Shown here: in pieces, positions 15,611-25,974 of the stretch
Numbering within the stretch: the first letter of the stretch is position 1
How the letters are laid out: every line of letters begins with the position of its first letter
Assembly: GCA_022709905.1 (NCBI GenBank)
Contig: JAKLHY010000026.1
Span: 1 to 64,000 of the forward strand
Length of the DNA stretch: 64,000 bases
Direction of reading: 5' to 3'
From: Verrucomicrobiota bacterium
Lineage (GTDB): Bacteria; Verrucomicrobiota; Verrucomicrobiia; Limisphaerales; UBA1319
Notes under the pieces: model-generated
Databases searched by the model: none
Told to the model about the DNA's origin: nothing
What the model saw: only the letters and a program-made list of their open reading frames with translations
Translations under genes and position numbers: made by a program

Positions 15611-18248
15611 GGGGCCGCATTTTAGGCAACTCGGAGTCAAAGTAAAGCAAATGGCGGACAAAGAAATCTCTCATCCGCCTTTGGTAATATTCACCGCCCG
15701 AACCATGCCCGCCGTTGGGCACAACCAACAGGTCGAAATCCTTGTTGGCCCGGATCAACGCGTCCACGAAACGCAGGGTGGATTCCGGGGGAACATTCTT
15801 GTCCACTTCCCCGACAACCAGGAAGAGGTGGCCCTGCAATTTGGCGGCGTTCTCGATGTTCGAGGATTCCGCATATTGCGGGCCGACGGGATATCCCATC
15901 CATTGCTCGTTCCAGGAGGCCTTGTCCATCCGGTTGTCGTGGCAGCCGCAATTGGCAACCGCCGCCTTGTAGAACTCGGGATGGAACAGCACGGCGCCCG
16001 CGGCATTCTGTCCGCCGGCGGACGTCCCATAAATTCCAACGCGGCTGATGTCGTAGTAGGGATATTTTGCGGCGATGACCTGATGCCACAAAATGCGGTC
16101 GGGGAATCCGGCGTCTTTGAGGTTCTTCCAACAAACATCATGAAAGCGCTTCGAGCGATTGGCCGTTCCCATGCCGTCCACTTGCACCACGATAAAGCCC
16201 GCCTCGGTCAAGGAAGCGAATCGGGGCGCTGCGGAAAAGCTCTTCGGCACGTAGGAACTCTGGGGGCCGGCATAGATCTGTTCGATCACGGGGTATTTCC
16301 TGTTCGGATCCAAGGCGCGGGGCCTGCAGATGATCCCCCAAATGTCGGTTTTACCGTCGCGGCCTTTGACCACAAACACCTCGGGCGCCTCCCAGCCGCC
16401 GGCTTTCAATTCCGAGATGTCCGCCTCCTCGAGGTCGCAGACTTTCCGGCCGTCTGAAGCGCGTCGCAACTCGTTGACAGGCGGATGATCCACCCGGCTC
16501 CAGGTGTCGATGTAGAATCTGCGGTCGGGCGAAAACTCGATCGAGTGCGTGCCATTGCCCTCGGTCAACGCCACGAGATCGGTGCCGTCAAAGTTTACGC
16601 GGTAGTAATGAATAAAATAAGGATCCTGCCCGGGATTCCTGCCACTCGCCCGGAACCAAACCTGCCGTGCCTGTTCATCGATCCGATCGATGCCGCGCAC
16701 CACCCACTCGCCTTGCGTGATCGGATTTTTGACACGTCTTTCGGCGGCATCGATAAGATACAAATGCCGCCATCCACTGCGCTCAGACGCGTAGATGATT
16801 TCCTCGGAGTTCTCGAGCCAGTTGACATAAGTGAGATTCAGATTCTCGGTGTGCGCCGTCCAGATGAACGAATCGCTGGCCTCGTCAATGATGTTCCGGA
16901 TTTGACCGGTCGCGCAATTGGCCTCCATCAGCCGAAATCGCTGATGGCCGCGGTCGACCTGTTGCCACGAAAAGGTCTTTCCCCCGCGACGCCATCGCAG
17001 CTGGGGAGTCTCCCACTCATGTTCGAAGAGATCGACTTCCGGCTTGAGTTGTCTGCGCGAGGCCACGTCAAAAATGTTGAGTTCACGTTTGGGGAATGGA
17101 TCCCCGGGCAGCGCATAGGGCTGCGACTCGAGTTGGGCGCGACCGCCGCCCCGTGGCGAGGAACGAATCAGGTAGACTTCCTTGCGCTCGCCGGGCTGAA
17201 TTCGCCAGGCGACCAGCGTCTTCGAATCGGGCGACCACTCGAGGCCTCCGTAGGCATGGCCCTCACGGCCGTCCTCGCTCAATCGAGTTTCATCCCCGGT
17301 TTCGGTTCGAAGAAAAACATTTGAGTCTTTGACGAAAGCCCTCCATTTGCCATCAGGGGAGGGATTGGATTGGTCGGGGCGTTTACGATCGGACTCGCGT
17401 TCACGCCGGGGCGGTCGTTCGCGGGGTTTAGGCTGAGTGCCGTCAATCACGGCGTTATCGGGACGATCGGCGGCCTCGAATGCGGCGAGAGCCTCGCCTT
17501 TTTCGTCGGCGACCAGCCAGACATGGCCGCTGAAGGTGTGCTGTGCCTTGCGGGTGTGAGGCGGGATTCGGCCGTAACTTTGGCGGCTGCCCTGATCGTC
17601 CAGCCAGAACAGCTGGACCTCCCGGTCAAGGCGATTGTCAAAAGTGACCTCTGTCTCGGCGCCGGTGCGGGTCGAAGGCCGAATCCGGCTTTCGGGCGGC
17701 AATCCATCGGTCGTTGTTTCAGGGCTTTCGGCTGTTGCCGGCTGCAACTTTCCGGACTTCAAATCGAGCAGCCAACTGTTGGATCGCCCCAATAAGGTCA
17801 CCGTCAAACCGTCCGGGCTGAACTGGAGTTCCTCGACTGGCAAACCCGGCGCCTCACCCTCCCGGCCCATCTGCCGCGCCACCGCCTCATGATTGAAGGC
17901 TCGGTCGCGCGTGCCTTTTTGGGCGTCCACAACGATGAACTCCGGCTCGCCGCCGCTCAGATCATTTCGATACCAGAACCGGGTGTTATCGGCGAACCAA
18001 TGGGGAACGACCTGCGATCGGTAAACACCCTCGGAGCGTCTGCCTCCTCGAGGTCGGCGTTGCTGCTGTTGCTGAGGACTCGTCATCTGACGGCCGTTGG
18101 GGGAATCCGAAAAGGCCGGTTGCGACGCGGTGGAACTTGTCTGGGCGAGGTCAACGACCGGACTGCATGCCAGGAACGTGAAGAGGGTGAAACAAAGCGC
18201 GTATTGGGGAGGCATTCGAGTCCCGTGGCTAGGGTTCAGATTGGTCAT
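15600..18248 (-). CDS. Secreted S9-family (prolyl oligopeptidase / DPP-IV-like) peptidase
   Basis: 882 residues from ATG at 18248; the ATG at 18215 would give a tidier signal peptide (MPPQYALCFTLFTFLACSPVVDLAQ). The N-terminal half is a beta-propeller of the DPP-IV type (ELQFSPDGLTVTLLGR, GLEWSPDSKTLVAWR, HSIEFSPDRRFYIDTWSR). The C-terminal alpha/beta-hydrolase domain has nucleophile Ser743 in YGTSAGGQ, an Asp in VGEVDKNVPP and the His in PNGGHGSGG, so the triad is complete. A Gln/Arg/Gly-rich low-complexity segment follows the signal peptide. Expected role: extracellular or periplasmic peptide hydrolysis. It is divergent from the esterase gene; the 284-bp gap shows no convincing promoter. 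Confidence 0.93.
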   Translation of the reverse strand: MTNLNPSHGTRMPPQYALCFTLFTFLACSPVVDLAQTSSTASQPAFSDSPNGRQMTSPQQQQQRRPRGGRRSEGVYRSQVVPHWFADNTRFWYRNDLSGGEPEFIVVDAQKGTRDRAFNHEAVARQMGREGEAPGLPVEELQFSPDGLTVTLLGRSNSWLLDLKSGKLQPATAESPETTTDGLPPESRIRPSTRTGAETEVTFDNRLDREVQLFWLDDQGSRQSYGRIPPHTRKAQHTFSGHVWLVADEKGEALAAFEAADRPDNAVIDGTQPKPRERPPRRERESDRKRPDQSNPSPDGKWRAFVKDSNVFLRTETGDETRLSEDGREGHAYGGLEWSPDSKTLVAWRIQPGERKEVYLIRSSPRGGGRAQLESQPYALPGDPFPKRELNIFDVASRRQLKPEVDLFEHEWETPQLRWRRGGKTFSWQQVDRGHQRFRLMEANCATGQIRNIIDEASDSFIWTAHTENLNLTYVNWLENSEEIIYASERSGWRHLYLIDAAERRVKNPITQGEWVVRGIDRIDEQARQVWFRASGRNPGQDPYFIHYYRVNFDGTDLVALTEGNGTHSIEFSPDRRFYIDTWSRVDHPPVNELRRASDGRKVCDLEEADISELKAGGWEAPEVFVVKGRDGKTDIWGIICRPRALDPNRKYPVIEQIYAGPQSSYVPKSFSAAPRFASLTEAGFIVVQVDGMGTANRSKRFHDVCWKNLKDAGFPDRILWHQVIAAKYPYYDISRVGIYGTSAGGQNAAGAVLFHPEFYKAAVANCGCHDNRMDKASWNEQWMGYPVGPQYAESSNIENAAKLQGHLFLVVGEVDKNVPPESTLRFVDALIRANKDFDLLVVPNGGHGSGGEYYQRRMRDFFVRHLLYFDSELPKMRPHGH

Positions 18249-18472
18249 ATGGTTTTGTTATACGGATTCGGCATCGGGCATCACGCCAATAATTTTGCAT
18301 TACCGGAACAGTTTGACGGGCGAGTCCCGGACCGATACGATTCTCCTCACTCCAGTCCAACGCTTAACGCAAGTCAATTGTCATATCAAAACCAAACGTC
18401 ATTCGGATCGCCATGCAAGGGCGCGGGGCCTGCAAATTCCTGCAAGCCGCGTTTCCTGAACTGGCGTCCTGA

Positions 18473-19726
<1,254 letters not shown>

Positions 19727-19735
19727 GGCCCTGGC

Positions 19736-20128
19736 ATGCTGCCAACCGGACTACAGACTGCGATCAATCAGCGAGTGCTCGAGCATCTCGACGGTTTGTC
19801 AGCGCACTCCGACCTTGCGGACGCCCTCAGGACGGCGCTCAAACCCTTGGGCGATGTCCAGTTGTACTGTCCGGATTGGCGCCAATACCGTTACGTCGCT
19901 GCCTCAACTTGCGGCGTGATCTTTGCGATTGCCGTCGGAATGAACAAGATTGGTCTCCGGTTGGATCAACGCATGAAGTCACGCGCATTGACGACCGGAG
20001 CTGAGTCCCTTGATGAGCTTGGCAACGAGTGGGTTTCGTTTCTGCTCTTCCGAGATGATTGGCCGCGAACCGACTTGGAGTTCTGGGCGCGTAAAGCATA
20101 CGTGGCAGCCCGCGAGTATGGAGCCTGA
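19736..20128 (+). CDS. Hypothetical protein
   Basis: 130 residues, not recognised. It begins nine bases after the esterase stop. It looks like a soluble alpha/beta protein (LQTAINQRVLEHLDGL, YVAASTCGVIFAIAVGMNKIGLRLD, WVSFLLFRDDWPRTDLEFWARKAYVAAREYG) without signal peptide or clear membrane segment. First of three short proteins that separate the esterase from the glycosidase-like gene. Confidence 0.6.
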   Translation: MLPTGLQTAINQRVLEHLDGLSAHSDLADALRTALKPLGDVQLYCPDWRQYRYVAASTCGVIFAIAVGMNKIGLRLDQRMKSRALTTGAESLDELGNEWVSFLLFRDDWPRTDLEFWARKAYVAAREYGA

Positions 20129-20271
20129 GTCGGTTCTTTCATCCTGACGGGCGGTGCCCAAGAAGAAGGGCCGTGAGCGACCGGCATCACGCGCGTTATA
20201 CTCTTCCAACCGAGCCGGCGGTTTGTAGTGGCTTACCGAAAGAAATCGGGGAAGATTCAGCCGTGACAACC

Positions 20272-20454
20272 ATGAGAATTCGAATCCGCGAAGACTTTGT
20301 CGCAGCGCCGATTTGTCCGCATTGCGGCAAGGATATTGAAGAAATCGCTGCACGCCGCGTGGAATCCACTTTGGGTGTGCGGTTTCTTTATTATTGCTGT
20401 GATTGCCGCAAGGTGTTGGGAGTATCCCATCGGAAGGGATTCTGGATGGGGTAA
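20272..20454 (+). CDS. Small zinc-ribbon protein
   Basis: 60 residues from ATG at 20272 (a GTG three codons earlier is possible). Two CxxC knuckles, CPHCGK at about residue 17 and CCDCRK at about 43, flank a short beta-rich segment (GVRFLYYCC), the pattern of a zinc ribbon. The partner and role are unknown; many such proteins bind nucleic acid or act as subunits. The frame extends upstream to 20173, but that part is unlike a folded protein. Confidence 0.6.
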   Translation: MRIRIREDFVAAPICPHCGKDIEEIAARRVESTLGVRFLYYCCDCRKVLGVSHRKGFWMG

Positions 20455-20494
20455 CCCGCAACTCCGATGATCGTCGCCTTTACGGTGGGGAAGA

Positions 20495-20695
20495 ATGACT
20501 ATGATAGCGCTGATCCAAGCTGGTAGTGTCCAGACGCAGTATGCGGTCGGCTGGTTTACGCTGGCCCTGATCAACGCCGGGCTTGCGCAAGGCAAGGGCC
20601 GGAGTGGCTTGGCGTGGTGGGCGGTGTCGCTGTTGCTGGGCCCGATCGCAACGCTGTTCGTCGTGCTGCTCGACCCCGTCAAACCAAAACAGTAA
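20495..20695 (+). CDS. Small membrane protein with two hydrophobic segments
   Basis: 66 residues. Hydrophobic stretches VGWFTLALINAGLA (about 18-31) and GLAWWAVSLLLGPIATLFVVLL (about 38-59) are joined by a charged GKGRS turn. The GRSGLAWW...LLGPIA pattern recurs in many small uncharacterised bacterial membrane proteins. A purine-rich GGTGGGGAAGA lies directly before the ATG. Function unknown. Confidence 0.65.
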   Translation: MTMIALIQAGSVQTQYAVGWFTLALINAGLAQGKGRSGLAWWAVSLLLGPIATLFVVLLDPVKPKQ

Positions 20696-20718
20696 AGCGC
20701 ACCCAGATCGCTGGCGTG

Positions 20719-21930
20719 TTATTCCGGTTTCAGGAGCACGCCTTGACCCGGAGCCAGCCATTGTTGTTCACCGCTGAAATCCGTCAGGCGTCCGTTGTAG
20801 GGCGAGACCATGCGGATCCGTTGTGGGGCAATGCGGAACTGGAGCGCGCCGAAACGCGACTTAACGAAATCCTTGTTCACGACCAACGCGTATCGAGAGC
20901 CATCTTCATGGGTGAAATCTCCGACCAAAAACGGGGCGTCTCCCACGCTTTTGATCAGGCTCGTTTCACCCGGGCCATGTGCGCCTTCGGGCACACCGCC
21001 GAAGTGATAGACATCGTCCGAGTTTAGCTTGAGAAGCGTGCCCGCCAGCTGGCCCACCTGCAGGTTGACGTTCTGGAGCGCGGACCACGATGCGGTGGGA
21101 TTGCCAAACTGATCGATCGGCGCCATGCGATAGTTGCCCACTGACGGAGCGAAATAGGTGAAATAGGCAATGCCCCGGCCACCGTAAGCCAGCGTGGTAT
21201 AGACCTGGAATTTCAGGTCGGCGGCCGTGGGCTCGCGATAATTGAAATGAGCCACCGTCAGAACAATGTTCCAAAACGGCAGCCGGCTTGCCCGGGCTGC
21301 GGACCGCATCTGCTGCAAATTTTGCCAGTAACCATGGCGCAACGAGCCGTCGTCCATTAACGCATAATGATCGTAACTCAGCTCCGTGGGTTTGCACAAC
21401 GACACGAACTGCTCCAGATAATCCGAGTAGGTCTCTGTGCCAAGCTGCTGCGCATTCGCATAGTTGGGAAATAAATTGATGTAAGGCCATTTCCCGGGTG
21501 CCAACTCGCGCACAAGCGCCGCCACCTTCCCCAAACCGGGAAACAGGCGTCGGCCCGGCTCGTCGATCAAATAGTAACCATAAACCGCCGGGTGTTTGCC
21601 GACTTCCGCCACAAGACTAGTGATGTTCTGCCGCGCAACCGCCTCGTCGACATTCATCCAGTCGTAGCCCGAGACGCGCCGATCCGAGATAATCGCCCTC
21701 AAACCGGCGGCATGGCAAAGATCCAGGTCCTTGGGCGAGACGAACCCGGCGACTGTCAAACCGCACTCGCGCATCTTGCGGAAAGTCGCCTCATCGGAGG
21801 GCGCGTGGTTCCATGCCATCAGAGGAAAGAACGCGTTGGTGGGCTCGGCCTGGAGCACGAGGGAGGCGCTGCCCACCAGGAAGGCCAGCATTAGGGACTT
21901 GGGAGATACCGAACTTGGCGAAAAGGTCAT
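20719..21930 (-). CDS. Secreted TIM-barrel glycoside-hydrolase-like protein
   Basis: 403 residues with a signal peptide (SLMLAFLVGSASLVLQAEP). The body resembles clan-A TIM-barrel glycosidases of the GH42/beta-galactosidase-like type. It opens with FFPLMAWNHAPSDEATFRKMRECGLTVAGFV, and YGYYLIDEPGRR has a Glu after Asp in the position of the acid/base. Later, GGRGIAYFTYFAP is the barrel strand before the C-terminal beta domain (APQRIRMVSPYNGRL). The substrate cannot be read. It is transcribed divergently from the 1021-residue six-hairpin protein, with 145 bp between, so the two may share regulation. Confidence 0.75.
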   Translation of the reverse strand: MTFSPSSVSPKSLMLAFLVGSASLVLQAEPTNAFFPLMAWNHAPSDEATFRKMRECGLTVAGFVSPKDLDLCHAAGLRAIISDRRVSGYDWMNVDEAVARQNITSLVAEVGKHPAVYGYYLIDEPGRRLFPGLGKVAALVRELAPGKWPYINLFPNYANAQQLGTETYSDYLEQFVSLCKPTELSYDHYALMDDGSLRHGYWQNLQQMRSAARASRLPFWNIVLTVAHFNYREPTAADLKFQVYTTLAYGGRGIAYFTYFAPSVGNYRMAPIDQFGNPTASWSALQNVNLQVGQLAGTLLKLNSDDVYHFGGVPEGAHGPGETSLIKSVGDAPFLVGDFTHEDGSRYALVVNKDFVKSRFGALQFRIAPQRIRMVSPYNGRLTDFSGEQQWLAPGQGVLLKPE

Positions 21931-22075
21931 GATCAGAGGCTAACTCCGTGGAAACCATCCCGTAAAGCCAATTAAAATCCGGTGGAACGAGTGTGAAAAC
22001 ACCTGTGAATTGTTCGGCTTTGATTTTCTCAGTTGTCCTTTCGATTAGGGGGCGGCAGAATGCGGGCCAAACCGT

Positions 22076-25000
22076 ATGTTTTCCAACCGACTTTTACTGA
22101 TTGGCCTGCTTTTCATGAGTCAGAATTTGCGGGGCGCATTGCCCTTCGACGCGGTGCCATTTGGCATTCCGTTGCCTGAGGGCAATGGGGTGATCTGGGA
22201 AGATCCCCGGGAAATCCATCGTGTCACAGTGCATTTTGAGGGATCGCCTCCCCCATTGAACCTGGTTCGACTCGAATACTGGGGCAGTTGGTGGCCGGAT
22301 CGCCACTTGCCTAAAGATCGCGAACCTGGCGGGGGCGACGTGGGTTGGATGGAACTCGGGAATTGGTGGAAGTACGATTGGCGGACGGCCGATACGGAGG
22401 CGGTGGCCGGCGGCGACGCGATCACCTTTTCTTTTCGTCCGGTCAACGCCAAGGAATATCCCAAGCTCAAGGACTACCCTGCGGATTTCCGTTACACGTT
22501 GAAGCTCCGAATCGTATCGGATTCATCCTTGCCCAGGATCCGAAGGATGGAGGCCTGGACTGATTCACAGCTTGAACAACGGGCTTTTCGCTTGGTGTGG
22601 ACCCAAGGATCGGCCCCTCGAATCGGAGAGGTTTTCAATGGGCGATGGGTTCGAACGGAAGCGGAATCCGGCCGTCGCAGCCGGTTCTTGATGAATGCCG
22701 TGGTGAATCCGGATCCGAACACATTCGATCGCACGTTGGTCACGGTGCATCGAGGTCCGAAGACCTTTACGTTTAAATACGATGACCTCGTCGAAGGCCC
22801 GCTTTTCCTGCCGGACTTTGGCGTGGCCGTGTTGGCTGACGGCGATATGCGGGACTATGCGGCATTGGCCAACGAGCAGAAGACGCGCAATGCCAGCACG
22901 CTCTATGATCGCGTTGCGGAACTCCCCGAGCAGACCTGGAAAGCCGCCTGGGAAGGCATGCCGCCGAAGAAATCGCACATTTACTTTCCGATGGGTCTCG
23001 ACGGTGGACGCCAACGTTTCCGGCTCAATGCGGATGGCAGCCTGAATTGGCGCTCGAACGATCATTACCTCAAGAATCGCCCTGGCAGGGACACTCCAAG
23101 ACTGGATCTCGAGAATGGGGATGGATCTCTGGAATTCGGTCTTCCTTCCGCTCCAACGCATCGCACCCTCCAGGAGGAGACGCTCCCCATTTGCATTACG
23201 ACTTGGAACAAGGACGGTGTCGAAATCGAACAAACGGCCTTGGTGACGCAACTGAAAGGAACTCGAGCCGGCGATCCGACACCTCCCGCCGATGCCTTTG
23301 CAGTCATGCTCATGCGATTCAATCTCACCAACACCACGTCACAAACGAAAACCTTGAACTGGCCTTTGACATGGAAAACCGGAGGGCGAGCCCTCGATTT
23401 TCGCGCCGAATCCGGCTGGATTTACAGCAAAGACAGGGTTCGGGGACAGTGGACGGGCAACGCTTCGTTTTTTGGCGGGCTGGACTCCAGCACAGGCGCG
23501 AAAACACTCGGGCCGGGGGAATCACGATCCATTGTCCTGAAGATTCCCTATCTTGTCCTGACCCAGGATTCGGAAAGGGAACAGCTTGGGAAACTGGACT
23601 TCGAGACCGAGCGAAAGGCGGTCGCTGACTATTGGCGGCGACGTTTGAATGAAAGCGCCGTGCTCGTCACGCCCGAACCCATGCTGAATGACTTCTATCG
23701 GTCGCATGCCATGCATCTTCTGGTGAACTGCGAGCGGGAACCGGACAGCGACCGTCGTTTTGCCCGGGTGGGTTCTTTCAGCTATGGGGCCTATGGCAAC
23801 GAGTCCTGCATGATGGTTACCGACCTGGAACGTCGCGGTTACCACAAAGAAGCTCAGGACTGTCTGGATGCCTGGCTGCATTACCAGGGCACCGTCGCAT
23901 TGCCCGGTTCCTTTGCGGGCAAGGAGGGTGTTCTTTACGGGGCGGGCGGTTATGAAGCCGGAGGCTACAACCAGCATCACGGCTGGATCCTGTGGATGCT
24001 CGCCGAGCATTTCCGATTCACGCGCGACGAAGCCTGGCTGCGCCGCGCCGCGCCGGGCATCCTCAAGGGCGCCGAGTGGATCATCAACGAAACCGCCCGC
24101 ACCACCGGCCGTCATGAGCTTGAACGCGGCCTGCTTCCGGCCGGCAGCCTCGAAGATATTGGAGATTGGTGGACCTGGCTTTCGACGAGTTGTTACACTT
24201 GGCGCGGCCTGGACAACGCGGCCTGGGCACTGGCCCAAATCAGGCATCCCGAAGCGGTCGCCGTCCGACGGGCAGCCGATGATTATCACCGAGCGTTAAT
24301 AGCCCACTTCACGAAGGCGATGGAACGTTCGCCTGTCGTGCGCCTGAGAAATGGGACTGCCGTGCCCAAAGTCCCCTCGCACGTGCATCGACGCGGACGC
24401 AGCTTCGGCTGGATCTGCGAAACGCTCGAGGGATCGATCCATCTTCTCATCACGAAGGCGATTGATCCCGACTCACAATTGGGCACATGGATCCTTCAGG
24501 ATTACGAAGACAACCTCTATCTCTCGAATCAATACGGCTATACGCTCGATGATTTCGAGCGGTTCTGGTTCAGCCGCGGGGGGATGTCGATGCAGGCCTG
24601 CCTGCTGTTGGATGTTGAGCCTTACCTCTACCGGGACGATGTCAAACACGCCTTGCGCGCCCTCTTTAACGGCCAAGCCGTCAGTTACTTTCCCGATGTC
24701 CGGCTGAACACCGAACACGCCCTGCCCGAGATGGGCGATTGGCGCGGCGACCACTTCAAGAGCAGTGACGAGTCCAATTGCGCCGGCTGGCTCCGATATC
24801 TCTTTGTCCGCGAAGACAACGAGCAGACCCTCCTGATTGGCCAGGCGATCCCGCGCGAATGGCTCGCCACAGGCCGCCGTTGTGGGATTGAAAAGACCGC
24901 AACCTGGTTTGGACCGGTGAGTGTTGTTTACACCGGCGGAACCGACGAAATCACCTGCCAGCTTGGCGGGCCGCGCCGAAATCCACCGAAGGAAATCCGA

Positions 25001-25141
25001 TTGCGCTTCCGCGATCCCCAGGGCCGCCTGCCCGTCAGAATTACCGTCGATGGCCGCCCATGGAAAAAGTCCCGGGAAGAATGGGTGAACTTGCCTGGAA
25101 ACGTGGGAGACGCAACCGTTCGGGCGCACTATTCCCGATAA
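22076..25141 (+). CDS. Secreted large glycosidase-like protein ((alpha/alpha)6 barrel)
   Basis: 1021 residues with an N-terminal signal peptide (SNRLLLIGLLFMSQNLRGALP). The first half is beta-sandwich in character. The second half (from about 520) looks like a six-hairpin barrel: FYRSHAMHLLVNCERE, RVGSFSYGAYGNESCMMVTDLERRGY, HHGWILWMLAEHFRFTRDEAWLRRAAPGILKGAEWI, NLYLSNQYGYTLDDFERFWFSRGG. The C-terminal end is beta again. This organisation is that of alpha-L-rhamnosidase and related inverting glycosidases. Candidate acids are present (the Glu in GNES, Asp/Glu later), but I cannot assign the general acid with certainty. Likely acts on plant or algal polysaccharide outside the cytoplasm. Confidence 0.75.
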   Translation: MFSNRLLLIGLLFMSQNLRGALPFDAVPFGIPLPEGNGVIWEDPREIHRVTVHFEGSPPPLNLVRLEYWGSWWPDRHLPKDREPGGGDVGWMELGNWWKYDWRTADTEAVAGGDAITFSFRPVNAKEYPKLKDYPADFRYTLKLRIVSDSSLPRIRRMEAWTDSQLEQRAFRLVWTQGSAPRIGEVFNGRWVRTEAESGRRSRFLMNAVVNPDPNTFDRTLVTVHRGPKTFTFKYDDLVEGPLFLPDFGVAVLADGDMRDYAALANEQKTRNASTLYDRVAELPEQTWKAAWEGMPPKKSHIYFPMGLDGGRQRFRLNADGSLNWRSNDHYLKNRPGRDTPRLDLENGDGSLEFGLPSAPTHRTLQEETLPICITTWNKDGVEIEQTALVTQLKGTRAGDPTPPADAFAVMLMRFNLTNTTSQTKTLNWPLTWKTGGRALDFRAESGWIYSKDRVRGQWTGNASFFGGLDSSTGAKTLGPGESRSIVLKIPYLVLTQDSEREQLGKLDFETERKAVADYWRRRLNESAVLVTPEPMLNDFYRSHAMHLLVNCEREPDSDRRFARVGSFSYGAYGNESCMMVTDLERRGYHKEAQDCLDAWLHYQGTVALPGSFAGKEGVLYGAGGYEAGGYNQHHGWILWMLAEHFRFTRDEAWLRRAAPGILKGAEWIINETARTTGRHELERGLLPAGSLEDIGDWWTWLSTSCYTWRGLDNAAWALAQIRHPEAVAVRRAADDYHRALIAHFTKAMERSPVVRLRNGTAVPKVPSHVHRRGRSFGWICETLEGSIHLLITKAIDPDSQLGTWILQDYEDNLYLSNQYGYTLDDFERFWFSRGGMSMQACLLLDVEPYLYRDDVKHALRALFNGQAVSYFPDVRLNTEHALPEMGDWRGDHFKSSDESNCAGWLRYLFVREDNEQTLLIGQAIPREWLATGRRCGIEKTATWFGPVSVVYTGGTDEITCQLGGPRRNPPKEIRLRFRDPQGRLPVRITVDGRPWKKSREEWVNLPGNVGDATVRAHYSR

Positions 25142-25185
25142 AGCTCTTGTCAAGAATCGTCCAGCAATCGCTGCGATAACCAATC

Positions 25186-25860
25186 TCACTCCGGCTCCGG
25201 ATCGGAGTCGTGATCTGACTGCTGGCCGTAGACGGGCAAGGTCAACTTCCAGCGCAGCGACGCCAGACGCAAAAGCAGGGTGAGGCCGATCCCAATCACC
25301 CGGTTCTCCTGCGAATGATCCGGACGCCAAACCATAAGCAGGACAAACACTGTGGCGCCGCAAAACGCGGCTGTGGCATACAGGTAGATCTGTTTCCGGA
25401 AAACGAGAGGGATTTCACCGAGCAGCACGTCCCGAAGCATGCCCCCAGCCACGCCTGTGATGATGCCAAAGACAACCGCATTGACCGGACCGACCTTGAA
25501 CGTGAGGGCCTTGGCCGCCCCCACAATCGTGAACAGCGCCAGACCAAAAGCGTCCGCGATCAGCAAAAATCGAACAGGAACCGCGCACCAGCGCGTGATA
25601 AAAAAGACAATAAAGGCAGTCCCTGATGCGTTCACAACCAGCGACGGATTCTCCACCCAGACAATCGGCGTCGCGTCCAGCAGCACGTCGCGCAACGTTC
25701 CTCCCCCCAGCGCCGTCACCAATGCCAGCACAATCACGCCAAAGAGGTCCACGCGTTTTCCGCCGGCTGCGAGCACGCCCGAAATCGCGCTCACCGTTAC
25801 CGCCGCCTGTTCAAGAACATTTAGCATCACCCAAATCCCTCGCCGCAGCATCCCTCGCAA
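25186..25860 (-). CDS. TRIC/UPF0126-family membrane protein (YadS-like)
   Basis: 224 residues with seven predicted membrane segments in two repeated halves, each with the family's kinked glycine motif: ALGGGTLRDVLLDATPIVWV in the first half and GVAGGMLRDVLLGEIPLVFR in the second. These GGxxRDxL motifs define the prokaryotic trimeric intracellular cation (TRIC) channel family. Expected role: K+-selective cation permeation across the inner membrane. The C-terminus carries about 20 polar residues. Convergent with the upstream glycosidase-like gene, 44 bp apart. Confidence 0.92.
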   Translation of the reverse strand: MRGMLRRGIWVMLNVLEQAAVTVSAISGVLAAGGKRVDLFGVIVLALVTALGGGTLRDVLLDATPIVWVENPSLVVNASGTAFIVFFITRWCAVPVRFLLIADAFGLALFTIVGAAKALTFKVGPVNAVVFGIITGVAGGMLRDVLLGEIPLVFRKQIYLYATAAFCGATVFVLLMVWRPDHSQENRVIGIGLTLLLRLASLRWKLTLPVYGQQSDHDSDPEPE

Positions 25861-25909
25861 TTTTTAAACGGGCTCTGAGACCGATCCATGCGCCAGTTTT
25901 TCTCCCGTT

Positions 25910-25944
25910 CAATCCGCAATCCGCAATCCACAATCCGCAATCAA
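25910..25944. repeat. Tandem heptamer repeat
   Basis: Five consecutive 7-nt units (CAATCCG, CAATCCG, CAATCCA, CAATCCG, CAATCAA) lie in the 114-bp gap between the TRIC-like gene and the Rrf2 gene. The units differ at the last base or two. No gene or RNA is evident in this gap otherwise. Confidence 0.7.
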
Positions 25945-25974
25945 GTGCACCGTTCCAGTTCATGGTAAGAAGGG

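Noticed and set aside
25910-25944. Possible CRISPR repeats
   Set aside because: Direct 7-nt tandem units without spacers; not a CRISPR array.
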